Positions 1-20,404 of a DNA stretch of 64,000 nt are shown here, piece after piece. Every line of letters begins with the position of its first letter. The stretch's first letter is position 1. This stretch comes from Hormiphora californensis. Lineage: Eukaryota; Ctenophora; Tentaculata; Cydippida; Pleurobrachiidae. The notes under the pieces were generated by a model. That model worked only from the letters and a program-made list of their open reading frames with translations. It did not search any database and was not told the origin of the DNA. The translations under genes and the position numbers were made by a program. The stretch covers positions 2,446,077 to 2,510,076 of the forward strand of contig CM035360.1 of assembly GCA_020137815.1 (NCBI GenBank), given 5' to 3'.

Positions 1-49
1 CTGACATGTGAAGGCAATTACAGATGCTAATATAGGGCATAATGCAAGA

Positions 50-520
50 GGAACTTGTAACTCTCATGGGAGGGGGGGGGAGCAAGTCTAAACTGTGCGA
101 TACTGAGAGAGGTGGGATACTGGGGAACAAGTCTAGATGTACGATACTGAGAGATAATGGTTGGGGGGAGCAAGTCTATAGAGATACTGAGAGATACTGG
201 GATAATGGGGGGGGGGGGGCAAGTCTAGTTGTGCGGTACTGAGAGATACTGGGATAATGGGGGGGGCAAGTCTAGATGCGCGATACTGAGAGATACTGGG
301 ATAATGGTTGGTGAGCAGGTCTAGAACTGTGCGATACTGAGAGATACTGAGAGATACTGCGATAATGGGGGGAGCAAGTCTAGAACTGTGCGATACTGAG
401 AGATACTGAGGTAATGGTTGGGGAGCAGGTCTAGAACTGTGCGATACTGAGAAAGGTGGGATACTGGGGGGAGCAGGTATAGAACTGTGCGTTACTGAGA
501 GATACTGAGATAATACCATT
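50..520. repeat. Minisatellite, degenerate units of roughly 40-65 bp
   Basis: The block repeats GATACTGAGAGATACTGGG, a GATAATGG with a variable G run, and CAAGTCTAGAACTGTGCG. Units differ mainly in the length of the G run and in how often GAGATACT is reiterated. Frames on both strands here are by-products of the repeat; no gene is seen. Confidence 0.85.
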
Positions 521-1011
521 ATCATATTGGATCAGTAGTTTGTTGAATTATCAACCCACATTGAAATACTCCCATTAATTATCTTAATTAGACTCTATTG
601 TCTATCCTCCCCAGTCCCCAGTCGGCATTCATAAATAATAGATCTCGTTTTGGAGTTTTTAAAACTTTTAAAAAGGATAAAAACAACTATTATAGCTTAG
701 GAAGATAGACTGAGAGACCATACTAACATTTCTAACAGATAAAAAGTTGGACCCCGATTTACCGGGATGCTCGGGGGAAAGTACAGTTGGACCCCGATTT
801 ACTGGGATGCTCGGGGGAATGGGTTTTGCTTGTTTGCTTGTTATGTGTAACCCTAAGTTGAGTCGATATAAAGAACCGATTTCTTTCTCGATTTACGAAG
901 CAGGAAACTGCACAATTCGAACCAGTGGCACGACCTTCCGATGTAAACATAGAAAAACACCACTACACATTGTGTGCAATATAAACAGCACTCAATTGCT
1001 GTTTTGTCGTC
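521..1011. other. Noncoding stretch with two partial pogo-like ends
   Basis: No gene is recognised. At about 749-822 there are two tandem partial copies of the motif TTGGACCCCGATTTACYGGG followed by ATGCTCGGGGGAA, which matches one end of the pogo-like MITEs elsewhere in the window (for example 8323-8424). Without a matching opposite end these are fragments. Confidence 0.6.
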
Positions 1012-1083
1012 TCCTCAATAGTATAGTGGTGAGTATTCCCGCCTGTCACGCGGGCGACCAGGGTTCGATTCCCTGTTGGGGAG
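1012..1083 (+). tRNA. tRNA-Asp (anticodon GTC)
   Basis: A complete 72-nt cloverleaf. The acceptor stem pairs TCCTCAA (1012-1018) with TTGGGGA (1076-1082), with one T-G wobble, and the discriminator G is at 1083. The anticodon stem CCCGC/GCGGG (1038-1042, 1050-1054) encloses CTGTCAC with anticodon GTC at 1045-1047. The T arm CAGGG-TTCGATT-CCCTG (1059-1075) holds the B box. There is no intron. A run of five T at 1085-1089 is the expected RNA polymerase III terminator. All stems are intact, so this looks functional rather than a tRNA-derived SINE. Confidence 0.95.
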
Positions 1084-1260
1084 CTTTTTGTGTCTTGTTA
1101 TTTTCTAATGTTTTTGGTTTTCTTTTTTGGGCGACTATCAGATCAGTAGTAATTGCATTGCTTACACAATTATTACACTCCTACACACACACTTTGCTGC
1201 CGGACTCACGAGATATATGTGAACAGGCATTCGGTATGAGTCATAATGCTGTTTAATTTA

Positions 1261-1274
1261 CCGCTCTCTCTCTC

Positions 1275-1330
<56 letters not shown>

Positions 1331-1338
1331 TCTCTCTC
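1261..1338. repeat. CT microsatellite
   Basis: Nearly pure (CT)n interrupted by CCTC. It is one of about twenty AG/CT arrays in the window. Between it and 1894 I see only AT-rich sequence without a convincing gene. Confidence 0.9.
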
Positions 1339-2970
1339 CAATTGGCTAGCACATGTGTGTGGATATAATGTCCCGGTAATTAAGGGTGCGGTTCCACACA
1401 GATCATAATGCACTGTCAGAGCACTGTCCGGCAGAAGGTATTGGGTTGTTTTGTTCAAACCCGGGGGGGAGGTCAAAAAGGCAGTATTGGGGTTTGGTAC
1501 ATTTTTGGTTGGGACATTTTTGGTTTTGGGTGGTTATTCTTGACTCCGCATGTCCAAGACCTTGATAAAGGAAAGGGTTAGAACATAACAAAGTTTCTTG
1601 GAGAAGTAAAACTTTCGGTTCAGCCCCAAGTCCCAGCAGTATATTTCTGCTGACGTGTTTGAGAGGAGATAAGAAGGAGCTGAGGGATGGAGAAAAAATG
1701 GAGAGAGAAAACACATACATTCTACAAATCCTGAATTGAAGCTAGCTGCTAATTAGATGGCCTTTTTTGCAGCACAGAAGCGTCAAAAATGGATTGAGTG
1801 AAAATGTTACATTTTATCTCACATTAAAATTTTGCCTGGTCATGAGTTATATTTGGAAGAGATACGTTTTAAAAAGCATTGGAGCATTTAGGGACATGAT
1901 CATAAAGTCGGGACACTTTTACAATGTTTAAAAAAATGTGGATTTTGAGTTTTAAATTTGGTTTTTTCACCTGGCTGAGTAATCTGATCCACCAAAAATT
2001 GTCACTAGATAAAAATTGTGAAAACTAGAATTTTAAAGCTTAATTATGCTTTGTTTTATAAGGCTTTAAAGTATGTGGATCAGAAACGTGTGGATCAGCA
2101 TACTCAACCGAGTTAGGTTGATGGTACGTCCTTGAAACTTTGTGGAATGATAGATGGTATAGTAACAAATTGATTGGCATGGGTAAATGTACAAAATATG
2201 CTCAACCAATGTGGATTTTTTTCAATTTTCTCATAAAATGCGACTCAACCGGAGGTTTATGACAAAGTTTCGGGTCCCGATTATTCTCAAAAGTTTCGTA
2301 AATCGATCCGACATTAGATCATATCCAAATTTTTTTTCAAGCAATGACTCAACTCTTGTGGATCACAACTTTTGTGACCGTTGCTCAAAGTCAGTATATA
2401 ATGAACCATTCTTGGCAGTCTAACTTATAGGCATTATTTACATATATGGGAAATCTATGCATCAAAACAGTGTGTACTAGCTGGGAAATACATACCAAAA
2501 CTTAATGTGGAGTGGAATAATGGATTCTGACTCAACCATTGTGGATCAAAAGTAAAATTTCTCAGAAAAACAAGATTAATTGCATTATGTTCTAACATAA
2601 TGCTGAATTTCCCTGCCATGTGAATCTATGAAGAAAGGAAATCATGACCAGATCCGCTGTAGGAGCAAGCGGAACACAAAATCCCGATCATCATATCACA
2701 CAAACAGTATAGAGCAAATCCTTGTGTTTTAGTAGCACTAAATTGCGCACCACGCCGCCACATTGCGCGCCACACATTTCCTGAAAACGTGCCAATGAAG
2801 TGGTTTATGAAGGAGCAGCTCGTAACTGTGTGCGCGGCTCTTGTTGCTACACCGTTGCCCCTCGCAACTAAAGTGTGACCAAAATGGTCCCTCTACCGAT
2901 TAGTTAGTATACCAAAATGTCGTTTTCGAATTCTAACCCTGCTATGCCTTTTTACAAAGTAAAATGGCAT

Positions 2971-2999
2971 CCGGGTGAATGCCTTCGGCATTCACCCGG
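2971..2999. other. Perfect hairpin, 13-bp stem with 3-nt loop
   Basis: CCGGGTGAATGCC (2971-2983) and GGCATTCACCCGG (2987-2999) are perfect complements around TTC. It lies inside the 1895-5583 element. Confidence 0.85.
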
Positions 3000-3713
3000 G
3001 CAGGGAAAAAATGATCCACATGGAATGAGTTTTCTATTTGAGTTGTAAAAAGGTCTAGTAGCCATTGCCACCAATACAGGTGATTAAAATTACATTTTTA
3101 GCTGAAAAGTTTTAAAAGTGAGGTTTTAAAACGGTGATCCACACCGGTTGAGTCGTCCTATTCTTCCACCTTTGCCAAATATGGAAACTTTAGACAATTT
3201 CCAAAAAGATGAGCCCTGAATTACTTGTCTATGAGAATTCTATAGACCCTTTTTCGCTTCCCAAAGTTCAAGGGTCTCCAGATCCACATAGGTTGAGTAA
3301 TTAACAACTCAACCGACCCTAATAAGCTAGTCATGACGATTATCTATGTTCGCAAAAGGCAAGCTTCCCCTCGTCCGACCCGAAGTTGGAATTATATGGG
3401 TTTAGTTTGTCGAACCGGCAAGTTGCTAACATATTTCAAATCTTTACTACTTCTCAAATGATCTAATCCCATACATTCAGTCTAATCCCAAAATAAAATT
3501 GTAAATCCTGTTAAACATAGAGCCAAAAATAATGGCACCAACATGTGAAATGCCCTTGTAGTTAGTGGGAGCAGAACAAAATCAATTTCTTATCTCACCA
3601 CGTTAATAAATAATTAATTAAGTTGATGCTCTTATTTGTTTTAGAGGTGCTCAAGTTCTACCGCCAGCAACTGGATGAAATTTATCCATTTCATTGTGCA
3701 CAATGCACAGGCT

Positions 3714-3790
3714 TTGGTTACGAAGTTACCCCTTGCCAGCGCGTGCAAAGGTCGCCCGGCGACAGAGTGTGAGGTGTCTTCGATACCAAG
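3714..3790. mobile_element. 77-bp hAT-like mini-MITE, copy 1
   Basis: TTGGTTACGAAG at the left and CTTCGATACCAAG at the right are imperfect inverted ends. The unit is flanked by the 8-bp direct repeat CACAGGCT (3706-3713 and 3791-3798). The same sequence occurs at 53404-53470 with a different 8-bp duplication. An 8-bp duplication is typical of the hAT superfamily. This copy is nested within the 1895-5583 element. Confidence 0.8.
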
Positions 3791-3879
3791 CACAGGCTTG
3801 TGTAACAAAAAGGGGCATTTTTATAGCTTATTGTTCATCATAACCTGAAATAAATAATTTTCATTACTTTCACAAAGGC

Positions 3880-5060
3880 TCAAAGTTTGAATATCAAATT
3901 TGTGTAGTGGCAAATTGGTGCAGGGGCAAAAGTTTTAATTGATTATTATTAATTTATTAATTAGAAAATCAAAAATCCGGCTCCGTTATGACTCGTATTT
4001 ATACTATTAGAACATACATACAAAGTTTCATTTCGAAATTTCAAACGGTGTGGCCACAGTTTGAATATCAAAGTTGCAAAAATTGTGCAGGGGCAAACAA
4101 AATTGTGCAGGGGCAAAAGTTTTAATTACTTATAATTAATTAATTAATTAAAAAATCAGAAATCCGGCTCTTTTATGACTCGTAGTTATACCACTAGAAC
4201 ATGCATGCAAAGTCTCATTTCGAAATATCAAACGGTGTGGCCACAGTTCGAATATCAAATTTACCGAAAATGTGCAGGGGCAACATTTGCCGCAAATGTA
4301 CAGGGGCAAAATGTGCAGGGGCAAAATTTTAATTGCTTATAATTAATTGGATAATTAATTTTGACTATTCCCACTTTTTGTCGATCTTTCTATATGCATG
4401 AACTACATTACTACAAAATGTTAGGTCGTTATTTATAGCAGAACAGAAAATATACCATTTTTAGTTGCCTTGTTCAGGAAATGTGCAGGGGGTCGAAATC
4501 AGCGGTGCAGGGGAAAGATGGTGCAGGGGCAAAATTTTAATTACTTATAATTAATTAGTTAAATTAAAAATAAGAAATCCAGCCTTTTTATGACTCGTAG
4601 TTATACTACTAGAACATGCATACAAAGTTTCATTTCGAAAAAAACAAACGGTTTGGCCACAGTTTGAATATCAAAATTGCAAAAAATGTGCAGGGGTATT
4701 TGCCCCTGTACATTTTCAAAAAAAGTGCAGGGGGCCCTAAAAAAGTCCATTTTTGCATGCCTATAACTAATTAATTAATTAATTTTCAATACTCCCACTT
4801 TTCGAATATCATTTTTTATGATTGAAGAACATTCCTACAAAGTTTCAAGTCGATATTTCAAGCAGAACGGAAGATAAACCGTGTGCAGGGGCACGCGTGC
4901 AGGGGCAAAAAATCAAAATGTACAGGGGCAATGTGCAGGGGCAAATTTTGATAGCTTATAATTAATTAATTAATTAAAAAATCAAAAATCCGGCCACGTT
5001 ATGACACGTAGTTATACTACTAGAACACGCCTACAAAATTTCAGGTCGATATCTCAAACG
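3880..5060. repeat. Tandem array, about 220-bp units with GTGCAGGGGCAAA
   Basis: Four or more degenerate units each contain GTGCAGGGGCAAA, an AATTAATTAATTAA stretch, AAAATCAGAAATCCGGC, TTATGACTCGTAGTTATAC and a CAAACGGTGTGGCCACAG block. It is the core of the element at 1895-5583. Confidence 0.8.
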
Positions 5061-5133
5061 ATGTGGCCGCAATCGCTGCCTGAAATTTGCCCCCCCCCCC
5101 CCCCCCCAAAAATCTTCTATTCTTTGTATATAA

Positions 5134-5323
5134 TAGGGCCGTCACTTTTTGGATTTGGTGCAGGGGCAAAAATTTTTTTTTCGTTTTTTCTGTTTTCTTC
5201 GGGTCGGAGGTGCCTGCCGGCACCTAAATAGGGCCGTCACTTTTTGGATTTGGTGCAGGGGCAAAAATTTTTTTTTCGTTTTTTCTGTTTTCTTCGGGTC
5301 GGAGGTGCCTGCCGGCACCTAAA
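5134..5323. repeat. Perfect 95-bp tandem duplication
   Basis: The segment beginning TAGGGCCGTCACTTTTTGG at 5134 recurs at 5229 with an offset of 95 and no mismatch that I can see, including a nine-T homopolymer. Each copy ends in the palindrome GGTGCCTGCCGGCACC. Confidence 0.85.
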
Positions 5324-5860
5324 TAATACTCGTTGGACTAAAACTAAAATGGTGGTAACTGTAGTTCTGTATTTAAATATTTACAAATGTTGTCCTGAGA
5401 TCCACTTCGGTTGAGTAATCGTATTTTTTATTATCAAATATTGTATTTTAATCATATTTTTATCTGCTCCCAAATTTTTAAGTTGTTTGGACGAATAAAA
5501 GTACCATAATTATTAGTTTTAAAAAATTTGGTCGATATTTTTCAACTTTGAAATTTCAAAAATGTCCCGACTTTATGATCATGACCTTAGATCCTCTCTC
5601 CCCCTCACCGAATTCGATCATTTTATTATCCCCATGGGGGACAGATATATTATTCATTGTGCTTTCCTACATCTTCATTCCATCAAATTAATAAATGAAT
5701 TATAACGACTCACTTGCACTCCTTCCTCATTATTGAGATTGTAGCGCCAATAACACTGCCCCTATTCTAACCCCCTCATCTCCCCTCTTTGGGCTAGTTT
5801 TCTTACATCATTATTCCTGAATCATAACAAACTCTGACCTCCCACTCCTCACTCCCTCAG

Positions 5861-14325
<8,465 letters not shown>

Positions 14326-16585
14326 TAGAGAGAAACAAGGTCCTCTCTCATTATGTGAGGGGAGAGATTATATAGATCACGAGAGAGAACGTGAGATCAG
14401 GACTGAAAAAAAAACAGAAAATTGGATAAAGATGTTGCGACCAGTACATTTATTTTATTGGTGATTATTATATATTTGATAGTGTCTGTGCAACACAAAT
14501 CTTAGGGGCATGGGAACATTCCATGTCCTATAACGCCAAATATGGCATGTCCTATGGCCATATATGGCATGATAAGTGTGTGTAATTATTTTAAACTACA
14601 CAAAAACATTAATTACTCGCACTTAAATATAGAAATACTGTTTAGTTTTTTACTTGACTTGTTTATGTGAGTGTAACTTGTTGGAATGGGGTAGTTAGCA
14701 TTGTTTATGTTAACACAGCCAGAGAAGCAGCCCACAATTTGTTCGACTTTATTATCAGTGTGTGATAAAATATTCAAAATCGTGATTTTAAAATTAGCTG
14801 TGTCAACTGTATATTCGGATTCTTTTCAGAATTACTTCTTCCCAGACCAAATATGAGATATTTTCATTTTGTCCAACACTGAAAGAGTACATTAACACCC
14901 TATACAATATACATCATTGTACTGTTGTATTTTAAACCGGCCAGTTACCAGTTGTTGTTTGCTATTTTTAGCGACCCATCGACGGAGGGCGCGGAACACT
15001 TCTTGTGATGAAAGCAATAGTGGGACATGTAGCGGGTGCGCGTCGCAATGCGCGCGGTCATCGCTCTGGAAATAGGCCAGAAGCACGACCCCCTCTCTCT
15101 CTCTCTCTGTGATCTGGAGTGAGAGAGTGCAGTTGTTATCACCCTTGTCGTGATCTTTGGCGGGATTTTCACACCCTTTTGCACCCCTTGCTTATGTTTC
15201 GTGTCATCGCTTGCGAGCAAGAGTTCATTGCCTAGTAAAATGAAAAATCTTGTTTTCAGTTCAAACTCGGGGAAGGGAGGTCGAACAAGCAAAATCGTTA
15301 AACTCTGTTCAATTCTATCAGCTTGATACTTTTGGTACTTTGCACTTTAGAGATTCAGAATTCTTGTCTCTCGTATTTCACGTGCGCCAGAGAATGAGAG
15401 CATCATAAAGCAGCCGATAATTGCCCCTTATTATACTCGCTGTTGCTAAACTTGATAAACTTCAACAACAACATGTTGGTGAATTTAGCAAGTTCGGACA
15501 TGTTCCACTATTACACTGTCAACTTAATGGCCAGGCTTGTTTGTACAAGTCCCCAATTATTGAGGTCCTCGCTCCTATGACAGTGAACCGTAAATTGAGG
15601 GACCTAGCTCCCTCCATCGCCAGTCAAACGAGACTCCTTTTACCGCGTTCTTCGTATTTGTTCATTCTGTTTGTGATTCAAAGTATTAGCTTCTGATCGA
15701 GACAAGTTTTGATGTATTTTCATATGAATTTTAATTTCCTCTATTCATCTCTCTCCATCTCTTTGCCTTGGTCGATCCTTTCTCACCCACTCTCTCTCTC
15801 TCTATCCATCTCTTTGCCTTGCTCGACCCTCTCTCTCTAGTCTCTGTTACTGCTGTACCCGTTGAAATGGATAACATACCGGCACTATCTTTACCGGCCT
15901 GTATATAATCTAGATTGATTTACCCTTTTTCGGTTATTTGCTATAATTAAAAATAATATTCCCCGAGAGTTGACTTAGCTCCTGTTCCTTTCTTCTGTGT
16001 CCCCCCCCCCCCTAGATAGCGTACGTGTCAGTTATATTTGGGGTTTGAGTCATCGTTTTAGAGGTACTCGTTTTTTAATAGGAGGGTATATCGAATTTAT
16101 GTGTTCCTCAAGCTGCTGATCAAGTTTGTTCCTAGTTGGTTTGAGCCGAAGGATGGACGTGCCTATTTTCAACTCCTATTCGGGAGGGGACAAATCGTGT
16201 TTGATTGTCTGTGGTTGCGACCCCCACTGTGATTCACGGCTCCAGTAGTACCACACGACCAACTCGATCATTTCATTCCAATGTTTTCCACCCTCCGGGG
16301 GATTAGCAACACTACCATCCCCCCCCCCCCTGATTCTACCATGTTGTATTCGACCCCAGTGGGGCTACGTATAATGACCCCCTCCCACTATGTGTTGAAT
16401 GCATGAGTAACGGTCATTCTGTATATATAGCTGCCGCCGCCAACTGCTCCTGCCTCTCACATGTTATGTTTTAGGGGTGTTTGCTGGCTACGAGCCAAGA
16501 TCATCGTGCCAAGATAGAGTGCATCTTGCCGCACTTTTCTACTTTTACACACCTGCCTTCTCTCTCTCTCTCTCTCTCTCTCTAG
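14326..16585. other. Intergenic DNA between armadillo gene and LINE
   Basis: This holds the armadillo 3' untranslated region and AT-rich DNA. No canonical AATAAA was found close to the stop. A plus-strand frame around 15421-15696 looks loosely protein-like (FSKFGHVPLLHCQL, then VNRKLRDLAPSIASQ) and could be a decayed piece of the LINE's first frame; that is a weak inference. A CT array at 16560-16584 ends in a TAG acceptor-like site. Confidence 0.5.
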
Positions 16586-16865
16586 TGACTATCAAAACTA
16601 TGATAGGGCGAATAAGCGGCGTCGTGAGGTGACCATTTCTCAATCACTAAACTACCACTTCCGGAGCCTCAAAAAGGCAATCAATGATCACATTGGGTCT
16701 GCGAACATTAGGTACATCCATTATCGCTCCTCATCCGCTGGTCTTGTGATCCAACTACAAAAGGATCGCGTGATCAGCGGTGAGGTTATGTACCGTAAGA
16801 TCTTCTGTCTAGAGGACTTTATAACTCAGTTTCAGGCCGGGGGTACTGAATTGGTGAAGGACTAA
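16586..16865 (+). CDS. Possible ORF1 fragment of the LINE
   Basis: An open frame follows a (CT)n-TAG acceptor-like boundary and ends in TAA at 16863-16865. It translates as SDYQNYDRANKRRREVTISQ, a basic segment, then HFRSLKKAINDHIGSANIRY and ends TQFQAGGTELVKD. It lies 380 bp upstream of the LINE's endonuclease/RT frame in the same orientation, which is where ORF1 is expected. I recognise no ORF1 motif (zinc knuckle, RRM or esterase), so this rests on position and open length. Confidence 0.4.
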
Positions 16866-17245
16866 CTATAAGTTCATACCACTGCTCGTCATTCCTATAG
16901 TCCTCCCTGGTTCTCCCCTAGACTAGGGCTAGCTTTTCTCAACCCGTTTTTGTTTACTCTCATTTTAACTAGCCCTTGTCTATCTCCCTCCCATTGTGTA
17001 TTAAGTTAGTCTAATTGTGTTTTTTCTCTAGCTAGTATAGTGCTTTGTATTGTGTTTTTAATACCGGATCCACGTTATTTATCTGTTTCTCAGGGTCTGT
17101 ACCCTGCCCTCGTTGTCTAACTTGGTTCTGGTATTTCCCTCCCCCTTCCCTAGTATTAGTCTCTCCATCCTGTCCCTCATCGTGTGTCTACTATGTTAAT
17201 TTTAGTATATTTCACTGCCCCCTACCCATAACCCCTCACCTTAGT

Positions 17246-20200
17246 ATGTATTAGTTGACCCTGTCTCCGTATAGCGCTTCTCCCCTCCCTCGTTTTAACC
17301 CCTTCTCTTCTTTTTCTTCTGCTCATGATGAGGTTTCCGAGACTGTAGAAATAATTTCTACTACTCTGGAGAGTTGTGATTACCGTGATAACCCGTCCTT
17401 CCCTGACGCTAATCAGTTGTCGATTTATTCTCTCAATATAGATGGATTCAAAACCAATTTTGAAGAGTTTAGAACTGGTAGATTTGGTGTGTCTCAATTC
17501 GATTTCTATCTGTTTACTGAAACTAATATCACTTCTCGAGACAACACTAGTTGGTACAATCTCCCTAATTACAAGCATTTTTGTCTTCCAAATAGTACTG
17601 GCAAGAATAAAGGTGCTGGCCTTTCCATCTTTGCCAGAAACCATCTTTCTTTCACTATTTCAAAAGAGTTTTGTTATGATACGGAATATTTTCAATCCTA
17701 CGGTGGTAAGCTCTCCTTACCTAGTGGCCAAACTGTAAATATTGTGGTGGTGTATCGTTTCCATAACAGGTGGGGTGACAATCTATGGTATGATGGCCTT
17801 TTTGAGAGTCTGGAGCGGTTCTTAGTTGAAGTTACCAAGTCAAACTGCTTAATAGTTGGTGACTTTAACTTCGATCTGCTTCGTATGGATTCCCTGAAGG
17901 TTCAGAAATACTTCCAGTTATTCTGCTCCCATGGCCTTGCTCCACTCATTAGTATTCCGACCCATCATAGTAACTACTCATCCTCGCTCATTGATCAGAT
18001 CTGGACCAATGTTATTGGAACTGACTACACTGCTCAACCTATCTCTCATGTTCTCAACGATTCTATGTCTAATCATTCTCCTGTTTCTTGTTCTCTCCCC
18101 ATGTTCACCGTCAAAAAATTGTCTTCCCCAAACCCCGTTAGAGAGTACCCTCGTACTGTTACATACACTGATTGTAATGATTATAATATTGCTGATTTTC
18201 ACAACTCTTATGTGTCTAATAATCTTGATATGTACCACCAGAACAGTGATTCTTGCAGAGCCAATGATTTCTCTTGTTATATGTCCACTTTTCACGAGCT
18301 ATACTCAGCTGCTTTTGTCAAATCCAAAGTGGTCACATCACCCCGTAACCGCACTGATAAACCTTGGATTACGGTCGGTTTAGGGAAGGCTTGTGAAGTA
18401 AAAAATAAACTGTATAAAAAGTGGGTGAACTCCAGGGGTTCAAGGCATGAACATCAGAACCATGATAATTACAGGGCATATCGTTCTATCCTTCGTGATC
18501 TCCTTGCCAAAGCGAGAGATGATTATTATATTGTACAGTTTTGTAAATGCAAAGACAACATTCGTGCATGTTGGAGAGTGATTAATGGTATTAGGGGTAA
18601 GGGTGGTGGTCCTACTTACCCAGATAACCCGGGGCTGAATACTGCTAGTGAGTTTAATGAACATTTTGTGGGCATAGCCAAACGTCTTAATGACGCTAAG
18701 TATTCTAACCGGGGTTCTGGTAACAAATCTACTTTCAATAGATTCCTTAGGAACCGAGTATCTAACTCACTGTTTTTATTCCCTACCGATCCTGATGAAA
18801 TTTTCAATATTATCAAGGGATTTGATTCCAACAAATCGTCTGGTTTGTCCCCTGCCATCCTAAAAAAGGTGGGATTATTCGTGTCTCGTGATATCTCTGC
18901 ACTGATTAACGCATGTATGCTTGAAGGTGTATTTCCTGATGAGCTCAAGGTTGCTCGAGTTACTCCCCTGCTCAAAGGGGGTGATCGTAATGTAATTACA
19001 AACTACCGTCCTATTTCCATTTTGCCTACTATGTCCAAGATTTATGAAAAGTGTATTCTAGTTAGGCTAGTGTCATTTCTTGATAAGAATGATATTCTCT
19101 CTCCGGATCAATTTGGATTTAGGACAGGTAGTTCCACTACGAAAGCTCTTAACAGTGGCATACATCATGTTGTCTCTTCCATTGACAAAGGTCAGCATAC
19201 AGTTGGTCTTTTCTTGGATCTTCAGAAAGCCTTCGATACTATAGATCATGAGATTCTGTTAAGTAAGCTAGAACACTATGGCATCAGAGGTGTACCTCTC
19301 GACCTGTTCCGCAGTTATCTCACCAACAGAAATCAATATGTACGACTAGCTGATTTCTCTTCTACTACACTCCCTATAATCTACGGTGTCCCTCAGGGAT
19401 CAATTTTAGGTCCCATACTGTTTATTCTTTACCTGAATGATTTACCCAATATTATTTGTTCTTGTAAAACCGTGTGTTGTGGGAGGTGTTCGAAAGGCAT
19501 CAAGTTTGTTCTCTTTGCAGATGATACAAGTATCTTCATATCTGGTGATAGCATTGCTGATGTCCAACGTATGATTGATCTTATTTTGACCAACCTTCAG
19601 GAATATGTTTGTTCTAATTATCTACACCTTAACGTTGGTAAAACTAATTTCATTCATTTCCGTACTTTGCTAGACAACTCCAATCAGATCTTCTTCCCCA
19701 AGTTTAATGGTGATGATATCTTATGTGTCAACCAGGTCAAGTTTCTGGGTGTTATAGTTGATAGTAAGCTTTCCTGGGACCCCCACATCACGCAAGTTAT
19801 TAATAAGACTTACTGTACTCTAGGAAGTCTTAGGAGACTCAGGAATTGTCTTCCCAAATCCTTGAGGCGCTCTGTCTTTGAGTCGCTTATACAATCCAAT
19901 ATTAGATATGCATTATGTGTCTGGGGGTCGTCCAATAATAAACTTCTGCCATTATTCAAGCTCCAAAAGGATGCTGTCCGTATTCTATACAACTTACCCA
20001 AACTTGACAAGTATGCTAAGCCTCATACCAAGCCTACCTTTGCTTCCGAGTCACTGCTGACGGTTTACTCTCTCTATACTCTCTCTGTACTTTTTGAAAT
20101 GTTTTATTACTACAGTATCAATTCACCCAGCAGTCCAACTTATATTGTCAAGTTCTCCACTAGAAATGAGTGTCTTGCTCTGGCTTCTTCTGGTACACGC

Positions 20201-20404
20201 ATATACCTTGACAATAATTTCATGTTTACTGGGCCTCGGTTTTGGAACACGGCGTTAAAAGACAAAACTTATTTTAGTTCTACATCGTGTTTCTTCTCGC
20301 CCCACTCTTTCAAATCAGCTGCCATTAAGTTGATCTCCCAGCTTCAGAACTCTGGTCCTGATATTGAATGGATCTGCTTAAACACATCTCTCCTGAGCAA
20401 TTGA
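17246..20404 (+). CDS. LINE ORF2: APE endonuclease plus reverse transcriptase
   Basis: About 1,050 codons. The endonuclease occupies roughly residues 50-290: SLNIDGFKTNFEEF, then FTETNIT (catalytic Glu), GDFNFDLL (about 203) and SNHSPVSC, where the usual Asp before the catalytic His is Asn. The reverse transcriptase occupies about 560-880: NYRPISILPTMSKIYEKC, GFRTGSSTTKAL, FLDLQKAFDTIDH (about 653), GVPQGSILGPILF, FADDTSIF (about 754) and LGVIVDSKLSW, with all catalytic Asp present. The C-terminal region has LCVWGSSNNKLLPLFKLQKD. It copies element RNA into DNA at a nicked target. Initiation is odd: ATG TAT TAG at 17246-17254 is in frame and the stop immediately precedes the long frame; the next in-frame ATG is 17885, inside the endonuclease. 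Reinitiation, readthrough or an inactivating mutation could explain this. Confidence 0.92.

Larger units (their letters stand above)
1895..5583. mobile_element. 3.7 kb non-autonomous DNA element with perfect 21-bp inverted ends
   Basis: The left end 1895-1915 (starting CATGATCATAAAGTCGGG) is the exact reverse complement of 5563-5583. The interior has no credible protein frame. It carries about eight copies of a motif of the form GATCCACA-NN-GGTTGAGT, in both orientations (near 1975, 2090, 2205, 2350, 2530, 3135, 3280 and 5400), and an internal tandem array of GTGCAGGGGCAAA-containing units. The ends resemble no family I can name, and no target-site duplication is clear because similarity continues a few bases outward (TAGGGA versus TAAGGT). 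It sits directly 5' of the first visible exon of the armadillo gene, so it may lie in one of that gene's introns. Confidence 0.7.

Noticed and set aside
133-525. Minus-strand frame of 130 codons
   Set aside because: It is low-complexity translation of the minisatellite at 50-520.
747-1256. 169-codon plus-strand frame
   Set aside because: It overlaps the tRNA-Asp gene and MITE fragments and has no coding character.
14945-15292. 115-codon minus-strand frame
   Set aside because: Interrupted by an RERERER microsatellite translation and without splice or homology support.
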